The translations under genes were made by a program, and so were the position numbers. From assembly GCA_022826205.1 (NCBI GenBank), contig JAJDVJ010000081.1:1-64000 (forward strand): a DNA stretch of 64,000 nucleotides, in the 5' to 3' direction. Positions 45,990 to 54,879 of this stretch are shown piece after piece (position 1 is the first letter of the stretch; every line of letters starts with the position of its first letter). This stretch comes from Silicimonas sp. (GTDB lineage: Bacteria > Pseudomonadota > Alphaproteobacteria > Rhodobacterales > Rhodobacteraceae). Below the pieces are notes generated by a model. It saw only the letters and a list, made by a program, of their open reading frames with translations, was not told the DNA's origin and ran no database searches.

Positions 45990-47045
45990 ATGACTGTTGT
46001 CCTTGATGCCGTCTCGAAGTCATTCGGAAACGTGAAGGTCCTGCACGAACTCTCACTCGAGGTTCAGGATGGTGAGTTTCTGGTCCTGCTCGGCGCGTCC
46101 GGCTCCGGGAAGTCAACGGCGCTCAGAATGATCGCCGGACTGGAGACCGTGAGCGGAGGGCGTATCTCGATTTCCGGACGGGACGTGACGGATCAACTGC
46201 CGAAGAACCGCGATGTCGCCATGGTTTTCCAGTCGTACGCCCTCTACCCCCACAAGACGGTGGCTGAAAACATCGGCTACCCTCTCAAGATCCGGCGCTT
46301 GAACCGCACTGAAGTCGAGAGCCAGGTTCGCGAGGTGGCGGCGCAGGTCCGCATCGATGAACTGCTCGAACGATACCCGCGCGAGCTCTCCGGCGGGCAG
46401 CGGCAACGCGTGGCACTCGCGCGGGCGATGGTGCGACGGCCGTCGGTCTTCCTGATGGACGAGCCTCTGTCGAATCTCGACGCAAAGCTACGCGGCCACA
46501 TGCGCGCGGAACTCAAGCACATGCAGCATGAACTCGGCATTACCACGATCTACGTAACCCACGACCAGATCGAGGCCATGACGCTCGCACATCGCGTCGC
46601 CCTCCTTGAAGGCGGGCGGCTCCAGCAACTGGCCGCACCAAAGACGATCTACGAGGATCCCGAAAACCTGTTCGTCGCCCAGTTCATCGGCTCGCCTCCG
46701 ATGAACGTGGCACACGGAAGACTGGATGAGGGAACGTTCGTGATAGGCGAGGACCGCGTTGCGACCGGTGGAACTGAGACCGTAGCAAATGCCGTTATCG
46801 GACTCCGGGCCGAGGACTGCCAGGTCGTGGCCCCTGAAGACGGCGCAATCCGCGCCCAGCTCTTTGCAAACGAACTGATTGGAGACCACACCCTCGTTAC
46901 AGCCAAGATCGGCGAGGACATGGTCTCCATCAAGGCGCCGAAGGAGTTCGAGGCCGGGATTGACGAGGCCATTGGAATCGCCTTCGAGAAGGACAAGCTC
47001 TACCTCTTCGACAGGGATACAGGGGCACGAATCCGGCGTTCTTGA
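45990..47045 (+). CDS. Sugar ABC importer ATPase (MalK/UgpC type)
   Basis: A 351-residue ATPase with Walker A GASGSGKST, Q-loop FQSYALYPHKTV, signature LSGGQRQRVALARAM, Walker B VFLMDEPLSNLDAKL and switch histidine VTHDQIEAMTLAHRVAL. Residues 240-351 form the OB-fold regulatory domain of the MalK class. It starts five bp after the second permease behind AGGATAGG and powers the importer encoded upstream. Confidence 0.94.
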   Translation: MTVVLDAVSKSFGNVKVLHELSLEVQDGEFLVLLGASGSGKSTALRMIAGLETVSGGRISISGRDVTDQLPKNRDVAMVFQSYALYPHKTVAENIGYPLKIRRLNRTEVESQVREVAAQVRIDELLERYPRELSGGQRQRVALARAMVRRPSVFLMDEPLSNLDAKLRGHMRAELKHMQHELGITTIYVTHDQIEAMTLAHRVALLEGGRLQQLAAPKTIYEDPENLFVAQFIGSPPMNVAHGRLDEGTFVIGEDRVATGGTETVANAVIGLRAEDCQVVAPEDGAIRAQLFANELIGDHTLVTAKIGEDMVSIKAPKEFEAGIDEAIGIAFEKDKLYLFDRDTGARIRRS

Positions 47046-47098
47046 CCGCCATCGCGACGGGGTGCAGGGTCGTTGAAGAGTTGTCCGGAGTAATGCCG

Positions 47099-48700
47099 AT
47101 GTCGACTGCAACCGGATACGATTTCGTCATTGTCGGAGGCGGATCTGCAGGGTGCGTGCTGGCTGCCAGACTCTCCGAGCTTGAAGACTGTCGTGTCTGC
47201 CTGATCGAGGCCGGCGGACGGGATTGGCACCCGCTCTATCACGTTCCCGCAGGCTTCGCGAAAATGACCAAGGGCATCGGAAGCTGGGGCTGGTCGACGG
47301 TCCCCCAGAAACACTTGGACGGCAGATCCCTCATCTATACGCAAGCGAAGGTGATCGGTGGCGGGTCCACGATCAATGCCCAGGTCTATACCCGGGGAAA
47401 CGCGCTCGACTATGACGAATGGCGCCAGCTTGGCTGTGAAGGATGGGGCTACGAGGATGTCCTGCCATATTTTCGCAAGGCAGAGCGCAACGACACGCAT
47501 GAGGACAGGTACCACGGGACCGAAGGCCCGTTGGGGGTGTCGCGTCCGGCTGCTGCGCTGCCGATTTGTGACGCATTCCTTGAAGCCGCAGAGTCCCTGG
47601 GCATTCCCCGCAATCACGACCTTGTCGGCGAAAACCAGGAAGGCGTGGGCTACTACCAGCTTACCCAGTCAAATGCACGCCGTTCTTCCGCTGCGATCGC
47701 CTACCTGCGTCCAGCCCTGAGGCGTCCAAACCTCGATCTGCGACTGAACGCCCAGGTTCTGCGCCTTGAGACCGACAAGGGCCGCGCGACCGGAGTCGTC
47801 ATCGCCGACGGCACGGGAGAAAGTGTCATTCGCGCGGACACGGAAGTCGTCGTGTCATCTGGTTCCATAGGTTCGCCAAAGCTCTTGATGCTCTCGGGCA
47901 TAGGTCCTGCGGACCACCTGCGCTCGCACGGCCTGACGATTGCATGCGAACATCCGGGCGTGGGGTCGAATCTGCAGGATCACCTGGATTTCTGCACGAT
48001 TGCCGAATGCACCGGCGAACATACTTACGACAAGTACGCTCGCCCGATCTGGTCGGCGGTTGCCGGAATGCGCTACCTGCTCACACGCAAGGGGCCGGTC
48101 GCTTCAAGCCTCTTCGAGACCGGCGGCTTCTGGTACGTTGAGGAAGGAGCGAGATCGCCCGACATCCAGTTCCATCTCGGTCTCGGTTCCGGAATCGAAG
48201 CAGGAATCGCACGAATGGAGAGGGACGGTGTCACTCTCAATTCTGCATACATGCGACCGCGTTCGCGCGGTACCGTCCGGCTCGCCTCGGCAAACCCGTC
48301 CGACACGCCGCTCATTGACCCGAACTACTGGTCCGACACGCATGACCGCGACATGGCGGTTCGGGGCCTGAAACTGGCGCAGAAGATCCTCGCCGCGGCG
48401 CCTCTTGCACCCTATGTCAGCCGCGAAGTCCTTCCGGGTCCGGAAGTCAGGACTGACGAGGACTACTTCGCCTACGCCGCCGCCATGGCAAAGACCGACC
48501 ACCACCCGTCAGGCACATGCAGAATGGGATCGGATCCGGATGCGGTCGTCACTCCGCGCTTGAGTTTCAACGGCATCGACGGCCTGCGTGTCGTCGACGC
48601 CTCGATCATGCCTCGACTGATATCCTCGAACACCAATGCGGCAACGATCATGATCGCGGAAAAGGCCGCCGACATGATCAAGGCCGATCACGCGGGTTGA
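47099..48700 (+). CDS. GMC-family FAD oxidoreductase (choline/alcohol dehydrogenase-like)
   Basis: A 533-residue GMC flavoprotein oxidising an alcohol. The FAD loop DFVIVGGGSAGCVLAARLSE is at residues 8-27, GGGSTINAQVYTRGN near 87-101, the second signature GSIGSPKLLMLSGIGP near 258, and the C-terminal HHPSGTCRMG and NTNAATIMIAEKAADM, which carry the active-site His. The ATG at 47099 has GGAG at eight bases; the ATG at 47093 is too close to it. Placed 53 bp behind the ATPase gene, it is probably the first catabolic step for whatever the importer brings in. Confidence 0.92.
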   Translation: MSTATGYDFVIVGGGSAGCVLAARLSELEDCRVCLIEAGGRDWHPLYHVPAGFAKMTKGIGSWGWSTVPQKHLDGRSLIYTQAKVIGGGSTINAQVYTRGNALDYDEWRQLGCEGWGYEDVLPYFRKAERNDTHEDRYHGTEGPLGVSRPAAALPICDAFLEAAESLGIPRNHDLVGENQEGVGYYQLTQSNARRSSAAIAYLRPALRRPNLDLRLNAQVLRLETDKGRATGVVIADGTGESVIRADTEVVVSSGSIGSPKLLMLSGIGPADHLRSHGLTIACEHPGVGSNLQDHLDFCTIAECTGEHTYDKYARPIWSAVAGMRYLLTRKGPVASSLFETGGFWYVEEGARSPDIQFHLGLGSGIEAGIARMERDGVTLNSAYMRPRSRGTVRLASANPSDTPLIDPNYWSDTHDRDMAVRGLKLAQKILAAAPLAPYVSREVLPGPEVRTDEDYFAYAAAMAKTDHHPSGTCRMGSDPDAVVTPRLSFNGIDGLRVVDASIMPRLISSNTNAATIMIAEKAADMIKADHAG

Positions 48701-49004
48701 GACGTGACGAGTGCACTGCCCGCGAAGTTTCAAGGACTGTGGGCCGCGCCGAACACATGGGAGGCCCAGCGGAAGCGGAGAATCCTGTCAAATTGGATGG
48801 GTGGCAGGCACGCCCCGGCACCAAACGCCGAATGACCCATCCCTGATTCCGGCAATCCCAACTGAGCGGGATGGCGCACACAACCAATTCAGAATGTGGC
48901 CGTTGACACTCCTTCGGCATACCGCTTGAATTCGTGGTTCAAGCATATTGGATCGTCACGTATTGAAGATCGCTGGAGGCAGGATTTTCAGAGCAGGAAA
49001 ATTG
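48701..49004. other. 304-bp spacer, nothing recognised
   Basis: It separates the GMC gene from the HEPN gene. I saw no terminator hairpin and no coding frame; it should contain the promoter of the HEPN gene. Confidence 0.35.
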
Positions 49005-49667
49005 ATGCAGGAGCCCCTCAAGCACGCAGCCCTCAAGAAAAAGCAAAGGATTCTCCGGGACGACTTCCCAGAGACAATGGGACTGCGCGTGCACAGGGCG
49101 CTGAGCTGGATAGCAAGAGCGGAAGAGGCGGGGGACACCGATGGCCGGTTCATATTCCTCTGGATTGCATTCAATGCCGCCTATGCGGACGAGAGTGAGT
49201 TTCAGACGATCGCGCCTCCGGCTCGCGAGGCCTTTGCGGACTTTTTCAGGAAAGTGAATTCGCTTGATCCCGGGCAGAGGATCTACAACGCGATCTGGGA
49301 GAATTTCTCGGGGCCGATTCGCGTGCTCATGGAGAACAGGTTCGTGTTCTACGCATTCTGGCAGCACTACAACGGAATGACCGGCCACGAAGATTGGAGC
49401 AAACGCTTCTACAATTCCAACCGCCAGTTCCTCGACGCATTCAAGAAACGAGACACCGTGCGAGTATTGAGCAATGTATTCGACCGTCTCTACGTGCTTC
49501 GCAATCAACTCGTGCACGGCGGCTCCACCTGGAACAGTGACATCAATCGGGACCAGGTACGCGACGGCGCTGCCATTCTGGAATTCCTGGTCCCCGTCTT
49601 CGTTGACGTCATGATGGACAATCCGCGAGAGGATTGGGGACGACCGTTCTATCCCGTCGTGCCGTAG
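49005..49667 (+). CDS. HEPN-domain-like protein, orphan
   Basis: A 220-residue mostly helical soluble protein. The ATG at 49005 is preceded by AGGA; an upstream in-frame TTG at 48948 adds 19 residues. The key clue is RNQLVHGG near residue 180, the RX4-6H motif of HEPN domains with the expected N next to R. Earlier FIFLWIAFNAAYADE and FYAFWQHYNG are typical of Apea-like or related HEPN proteins. HEPN proteins are often RNases in toxin-antitoxin or defence systems. No nucleotidyltransferase partner is adjacent. The family call is moderate; function is open. Confidence 0.65.
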   Translation: MQEPLKHAALKKKQRILRDDFPETMGLRVHRALSWIARAEEAGDTDGRFIFLWIAFNAAYADESEFQTIAPPAREAFADFFRKVNSLDPGQRIYNAIWENFSGPIRVLMENRFVFYAFWQHYNGMTGHEDWSKRFYNSNRQFLDAFKKRDTVRVLSNVFDRLYVLRNQLVHGGSTWNSDINRDQVRDGAAILEFLVPVFVDVMMDNPREDWGRPFYPVVP

Positions 49668-49872
49668 TCACGAAGTGCCTGCTGCTCCCAAGTTCCGAAC
49701 GAGCGAGGCAATGCTGAACCGAGATCGTGACGGAATCTCCCGGGTCTGAAGAGCGCATCGCGGATCTGAAGGAAGTTGATCTCAGGAGCTCAGTCCAGCC
49801 CGCCACTCTCAGCGGCCGCAGCCTGCGTCATGATCATCCGCCCGACCGACATTCCTAATCGCATCACTGCCT

Positions 49873-50649
49873 CTATGCAGCGCCTTCGTATTCGACGCCG
49901 GTCTTGGCGCCCGTGATATAGGCGACGACGTCCTGACCATCGGTTTCGTCGCGGTCAAGATTTGCAACTATGCGACCGCGCCGGAACACGATGATCCGAT
50001 CCACAAGGTCCATGACCTGGCGCATGTTGTGACTGATCAGGATCAACGGCTCGCCCGCTTCCTTGAGCTGCCTGACGATGTTCTCGACCTGGGCGGTCTC
50101 CTGAACGCCCAGGGCCGCTGTCGGCTCGTCCATGATCGTCAGGCGTGAATGGAACGTCGCGGTCCGGGCAATGGCAACGCACTGCCTCTGGCCGCCCGAC
50201 ATGTTGCGGATCGTGTTCCGGATGTTGGGGATCTTGACCGCCGTCCTTTCAAGCCCGGCCACCGTCGCGTCTCGCATTCCCTTGTAGTCCAGCACCCTGA
50301 ACGGCCCGAGCCAGTTCCACTTCGTCATCTCGCGTCCAAGGAACAAATTGTCCGGAACGTCGAGGTCGTCTGCGAGCGCCAAGGTCTGGAACACGGTCTC
50401 GATGCCGGCTTCTCGTGCATCGAGGGGACCCGCGAAGTTCACCTCATCGCCATATAGCCAAATCCTGCCTCGCGTCCGTTGCTCAACGCCGGTGATCTGA
50501 CGCACGAAAGTGGACTTGCCCGCGCCGTTGTCCCCCATGATGGCGACATGCTCGCCATGTTTCAGTTCGAAGTCCGCACCTTCAAGCGCATGGACACCGC
50601 CATAGTGCTTGGTCAGGTCCTCCGTCCTCAGGACGATATCATCGCTCAT
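49873..50649 (-). CDS. ABC importer ATPase, single domain (FrcA-like)
   Basis: A 258-residue single-domain sugar-type ATPase: Walker A GDNGAGKST, signature MSGGQRQCVAIART, Walker B LTIMDEPTAALG, and switch LISHNMRQVMDLVDRI. Unlike RbsA it has only one nucleotide-binding domain, as in the FrcA group of fructose/ribose/mannose importers in Rhizobiales and Rhodobacterales. Last gene of a binding protein-permease-ATPase operon, 10 bp after the permease. Confidence 0.92.
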   Translation of the reverse strand: MSDDIVLRTEDLTKHYGGVHALEGADFELKHGEHVAIMGDNGAGKSTFVRQITGVEQRTRGRIWLYGDEVNFAGPLDAREAGIETVFQTLALADDLDVPDNLFLGREMTKWNWLGPFRVLDYKGMRDATVAGLERTAVKIPNIRNTIRNMSGGQRQCVAIARTATFHSRLTIMDEPTAALGVQETAQVENIVRQLKEAGEPLILISHNMRQVMDLVDRIIVFRRGRIVANLDRDETDGQDVVAYITGAKTGVEYEGAA

Positions 50650-50659
50650 TTCGCCCTCC

Positions 50660-51814
50660 TCACGACTTCAATGCCGCGCGTCGCTGGCGCCACTGGTCGA
50701 GGACGACTGCTGCAACGATTATTCCGCCCTTGACCATTTCCTGATAGAAGGCATCCAGCTTGAGATACGTAAAGCCGGAAATGATTACGCCGAATATCAT
50801 GGCCCCGAGCACAGTGCCGATGATCGAGCCACGGCCACCTGCCAGCGACACGCCTCCGATCACCGCCATCGCGATCGCGTCAAGTTCATAAACAAAGCCC
50901 ATTCCGGCTTGCGCCGTCACGTTGCGCGACGTCAGGAGTATCGCTGCGAATCCCGCAAGCATACCGGCGACTGCGTAGACCATCACCTTCTGCCACGCCA
51001 CGTTGATGCCCGACATGCGCGCCGCATCCTCGTTGGATCCGATCGCATACGTGTGCTTGCCATATACGGTGTACTTCATGATGAAATGGAAGAGGACCGC
51101 GAGCAAAAGGAAGTAGATCGCCGGGTTCTGGCCGTCGAAGACCTGCGTCACGATCCAGCTCTCCGAAAACACACCGAAAGTCAGGCCATCCACCAGGTTC
51201 CCGTTCGAAATCGCCGCATATTCGTCGGTCGGAAAGGAAATTGGATTGCCGCGTGACCACCACTTGGCTACGCCACGTGCGCTCACCATCATGCCGAGTG
51301 TCGCAATGAACGGTGGAATCCGGGTATAGGCGATCAGGAGCCCATTGATCGATCCGGCAATCAATCCGCATCCCAGTCCGACGGCAATCGGCACGAGAAT
51401 CGGAAGGTCCATGGCCCACGGACCGAATATCGCTTTCGGGTTGGGGTTGCCGTTCACCAATTCGGTCTGGGCGAAACTCATCGAGATCATTGCCGTGGCG
51501 CCGACGATCGAGCCCGAGCTCAGGTCAATCCCACCCGTAATGATGACCTGGGTGACTCCTAGCGCGATGATCCCGATGATCGATACCTGGAGAATGATGA
51601 TCTTGATCCGCGCCATGTTCAGGATCGTGCCGTCACGTCCCGAATTGAAGTCGAAGAGCATGCTTTGGCCCTTCATGTAGGGAAGCAATTGTCCCAAGGC
51701 TTCAAAGATCAGGACTATCAGTACAAGCGCGATGAAAATGTTGACTTCGTTCGGCCAGGCCCGTTTCGACTTGTCGAAGGCAAGGCCGCCTGTGCCATGG
51801 GATGTGTCAGCCAT
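50660..51814 (-). CDS. ABC importer permease, ribose/fructose type (FrcC-like)
   Basis: A 384-residue permease with about ten hydrophobic helices. Family landmarks are GVTQVIITGGIDLSSGSIVGATAMI, YGKHTYAIGSNEDAARMSGI and GGRGSIIGTVLGAMIFGVI. The ATG at 51814 follows GGGAG; the longer frame upstream adds an unlikely leader. It forms a homodimeric channel for the importer. An unusually strong stem-loop separates it from the binding-protein gene. Confidence 0.92.
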   Translation of the reverse strand: MADTSHGTGGLAFDKSKRAWPNEVNIFIALVLIVLIFEALGQLLPYMKGQSMLFDFNSGRDGTILNMARIKIIILQVSIIGIIALGVTQVIITGGIDLSSGSIVGATAMISMSFAQTELVNGNPNPKAIFGPWAMDLPILVPIAVGLGCGLIAGSINGLLIAYTRIPPFIATLGMMVSARGVAKWWSRGNPISFPTDEYAAISNGNLVDGLTFGVFSESWIVTQVFDGQNPAIYFLLLAVLFHFIMKYTVYGKHTYAIGSNEDAARMSGINVAWQKVMVYAVAGMLAGFAAILLTSRNVTAQAGMGFVYELDAIAMAVIGGVSLAGGRGSIIGTVLGAMIFGVIISGFTYLKLDAFYQEMVKGGIIVAAVVLDQWRQRRAALKS

Positions 51815-51863
51815 ATTTCGCTCCCGTGGATCGTCACGCCCGGACGTGTGAGTCCGGAACTCA

Positions 51864-51888
51864 CGGGGCGGCATTGGCTGCCGCCCCG
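51864..51888 (-). promoter_or_regulatory. Perfect intercistronic stem-loop after the binding-protein gene
   Basis: CGGGGCGGCA (51864-51873) and TGCCGCCCCG (51879-51888) form ten perfect pairs with a five-base loop. It lies 12 bp after the binding-protein stop and 50 bp before the permease start, with no U-run, so it is more likely an mRNA stabiliser or attenuator than a full terminator. Confidence 0.72.
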
Positions 51889-51899
51889 CATTCGGAAAC

Positions 51900-52838
51900 T
51901 CAGTTCTTGTCGAGGAAGTCTCCGATGTTGTCTGGCGTCACCAGCTTGAACGGAATGTAGACCTTCTGGTCAACATCCTCGCCGTTTACCAGCGCGATGG
52001 CGGTATCCACCGAACCTGCACCCTGCCCGAAGGCATCCTGGAAAACGGTCACGTCCAGTTCGCCGGCCTGCATCGCGACAAGAGCGTCCTGGGTCGCGTC
52101 CACGCCGCCAACTTCCACGTCGGCCATGTCGATTCCTGCCGCCTTCATGGCCTGAATCGCGCCGATGGCCATTTCGTCATTGTTGGCGATGACGAAATCG
52201 AAGTCCTCGCCTGCGGACAGCCAGTTCGTCATCAGGGACTGTGCCTCGTCGCGGCTCCAGTTGGCGGTCTGCTCGTCGATCAGCGTCATGAAGTTGCACA
52301 TATCCATGCCAATGACGTCATGCACGTCCTTGGACCGCTGGACGGCTGCCTGGTTCGAAAGCTGGCCGTTCATCAGGTATCCCATGGCACCGCCTGCCTT
52401 CCCGGCGGCACGCAGGTTGCGGCAGATCTGGAAAGCCTCGAGCGTGCCGGACTCGATCTCGTTTGACGCAACAAACGCCTGTGTCGACGGAAGATCATTC
52501 ACGTTGTCAGGCTCGCGATTGACGTAGACGAGCGGCACGTCGCCTGCAGCAGCCGACACCGCGGCTCCCGCGGACGTGTCGACAATGTTGACGATGATTG
52601 CGTCAACGCCTGAAGCGACGAAGTTCTTCACCTGGTCGATCTGCTTGCCGATGTCGTCGGTTGCATCCTCGACCTGAAGATTGACGCCGTCGAGCGATCC
52701 GGCGTGATCAACCATGCCGTTCCGCATCACAGTCAGGAAGTTGTCGTCGAAACGTGCGATCGATGCACCGAGCTCCTGCCCGATGGCACTTGTCGCCATG
52801 AGCGTGGCGACACCCGCCGCAACTATTGATTTCTTCAT
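51900..52838 (-). CDS. Periplasmic sugar-binding protein (ribose/fructose type)
   Basis: A 312-residue periplasmic binding protein of the Peripla_BP_4 class with a signal peptide at residues 1-20 (MKKSIVAAGVATLMATSAIG). Core motifs: IDQVKNFVASGVDAIIVNIVD, VYVNREPDNV, FVIANNDEMAIGAIQAMKAAG and VGGVDATQDALVAMQAGELDV, all usual for pentose/hexose binding. AGGA precedes the ATG. It begins an operon with an FrcC-like permease and FrcA-like ATPase. Two perfect palindromes upstream suggest sugar-responsive repression. Confidence 0.92.
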   Translation of the reverse strand: MKKSIVAAGVATLMATSAIGQELGASIARFDDNFLTVMRNGMVDHAGSLDGVNLQVEDATDDIGKQIDQVKNFVASGVDAIIVNIVDTSAGAAVSAAAGDVPLVYVNREPDNVNDLPSTQAFVASNEIESGTLEAFQICRNLRAAGKAGGAMGYLMNGQLSNQAAVQRSKDVHDVIGMDMCNFMTLIDEQTANWSRDEAQSLMTNWLSAGEDFDFVIANNDEMAIGAIQAMKAAGIDMADVEVGGVDATQDALVAMQAGELDVTVFQDAFGQGAGSVDTAIALVNGEDVDQKVYIPFKLVTPDNIGDFLDKN

Positions 52839-52969
52839 GGATTTCCTCCCATTAGTTGGGTGTCCGGCGCACCCGTTACCTGCCGGAATCGTGCCCCGCC
52901 ATCATGCCACGCAGGACTGAATGGTCGAAGCAAAAAATCGAGTGAAACGTCAATGCATCGGGATTGCTC

Positions 52970-52985
52970 GACTTCACGTGAAGTC
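52970..52985. promoter_or_regulatory. Perfect 16-bp palindrome upstream of the sugar-binding gene
   Basis: GACTTCACGTGAAGTC at 52970-52985 is fully self-complementary. It lies about 130 bp upstream of the binding-protein start, in a 550-bp spacer (52839-53388) without genes. Probable transcription factor site; the factor is not identified. Confidence 0.55.
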
Positions 52986-53078
52986 AGGTGGCAGTGTTCA
53001 CTCAACCGCATACACAATCCCGCAAGCAACTCGCGTCCCCCCATTTCGCGACGGCAGTCTACCTTCCGATTCCACTTT

Positions 53079-53092
53079 TGCAACCGGTTGCA
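53079..53092. promoter_or_regulatory. LacI-family operator-like palindrome
   Basis: TGCAACCGGTTGCA at 53079-53092 is a perfect 14-bp palindrome with the central CG and flanking AA/TT typical of LacI-family operators (TGnAAnCGnTTnCA). It is about 240 bp upstream of the sugar-binding protein gene. No LacI-family regulator is encoded in the window. Confidence 0.6.
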
Positions 53093-53388
53093 TTGTCACG
53101 CACAGAGCGAGTTCGTTCTCACCTCGCGCCCGATGCAGGCGCGCGTTTACGTGCTGCTGAACTTCGTCGGGCGCGAAACGGAACGCGCCGCGGCGTTGAG
53201 CTGCCCGCGCAAGAGCAACGGTTCCCGGCAACAGGAGTCGCAATGCAGCCTCAGCAACTCCTTCCGGGCCCACAAACGAACCGTGTCACCGGGTTGCCAC
53301 TCCTGAAACGGCCCCTCTGACCGGATGATTGCACTGCCGACCAACAGCAGGTTCTGGTGCGCAAGCGCCCAAAGGCGCCGGAAGCACG

Positions 53389-54879
53389 TTACCCAGTGAC
53401 CTCGACCATCTGCATCATTCCCAAGTCTTCGTGGCGCAGGATGTGACAATGGATAACAAATTTGCCGGTGAAAGTTTCGAATCGTGTACGAAGCGTGATC
53501 GAGCCGGGACCGTCGTCGTTGGATGGCACTGCGGACGTATCCTGCCAGCGGCGCAAAGGATCGTATTCAGTCAGTTCGATGCCATTGATGTGAGTAACAA
53601 AAAACGGATTGACGTGGATATGGAAGGCGTGGACCCCACCCGTGCTGTTGTGGATTGTCCACTCTTCCGTGGCACCAAGTGGAATGCTGTGTTTGACTTC
53701 CCCGTCGTACGCCTGACCATCAATTCTGAACTGTGGCGAAAACATGATCTCGCGTCTGAATGGCGACACTTCGGCAATCGGTTCCAGTCCAGGACCTGGC
53801 AGAACGTCATCGTCCGACCAAGGTGAACTCAGCGGTTTTCCAGCTACTTCGATCTTGATTTCGGATGCGATTGCCCCGCTCAAGCCAAGGGCTTCCCGTA
53901 CTTCGCGAATGACAGGAATGGAGAACGAGCTGTCTTTTGCATCAGGCCGTATGCGCACAATAAAATCGGTTCGGTTGCCTGGCGCGAGCGCAGAGTTCAG
54001 CCAGGGTTCATCGTCGTTTCCCTGATCGACCCTGATCCGCCGGTGCGGCGTCAACCCGTCGAAGGCGATCTGGTAGATCTCCAGTTCCCGCACGTTTGTG
54101 CGAAGATACGCAAAGGAGTTGCCAATTGCCTGGGCGTTGATGATTCTCCAACGCTGTACTTCGCCGGGGTGCATCCTGATCGTGGGGTCTACGATGCCGC
54201 CTCCCGCCGGGTCGGTCAGTACCAAGCCCTGATTCATGACCATCAGGATCTTCTCGCTGGCTCGTGCGATGTAATTTGGCATCACCCCTGGGCGGTCACG
54301 GATGATCAGAGGTCCCGCCAGACGCGCTGCAACCTGCTGACATGTCGAACCGTGTTTGTGCGCGTGGTACCAGAAAGTGCCCGATGGATGATCCGCGCCC
54401 GTTTCAAAACGGAACTTGTTTTGGTGCCATCTGAGCGTATTGAGACTTTTTTCACTGACTTCGGCGCAGGGCACGACCTGGCCCTTCGGCACGACGCTGA
54501 CAAAAACGTTGTCGGCATCAAATCGACCTGACGAATATGTCGTCGGAGAGACATGCAGCCCGTGCGTGTGAAGGTTCGTTGTATTTTGCCCGTGGAACGC
54601 ATTGTGATTGTCAGTGCAGTCGTCATGCAAGGCCGGCAATTCGTTGATCAGGTAAACATCAATCGTGTCACCTGGATCTGCCACGATGGTTGGCCCAGGC
54701 GAAAGCCAATTGTAGGTTGGTCAACCGTTCACCTCTCGCACCCTCAGCGTGAGGCCCGTCCTGCCTACGGCTTTGCCTTCCGAAACTGCTGCCGTCCAGT
54801 GTCCAGCGCTTATCAAGGATGTCACGCCAAACGCGGCAGAGCCTCGCAACATTGAACGCCGAGAAATTGCAGGCATCAT
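53389..54879 (-). pseudogene. Tat-exported multicopper oxidase interrupted by one in-frame TGA
   Basis: Reading from the ATG at 54879, the first residues are MMPAISRRSMLRGSAAFGV, a twin-arginine signal (SRRSML) with a hydrophobic stretch. The frame continues to TLRVREVNG, hits TGA at 54723-54721 (codon 53), then goes on in the same frame with PTYNWLSPGPTIVADPGDTI and an intact 440-residue body. All four copper motifs are there: HTHG, WYHAHKHG, HAFHIHVNP and HCHILRHEDLGMM. One base change would restore a normal laccase-like or bilirubin-oxidase-like enzyme. Start and preceding stop overlap as ATGA. An internal start (GTG at 54684) would give a cytoplasmic protein lacking export. It may be a fresh pseudogene, a readthrough gene or a base-call error. 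Confidence 0.85.

Noticed and set aside
53147..53449. Minus-strand frame of 100 codons downstream of the multicopper oxidase with a Cys-rich stretch
   Set aside because: It overlaps the end of the oxidase in another frame and shows no recognisable domain; it may be chance.
54721..54723. Selenocysteine at the TGA of the multicopper oxidase
   Set aside because: The position is not a conserved cysteine in the family and lies before the copper ligands; no selenocysteine insertion hairpin is evident.
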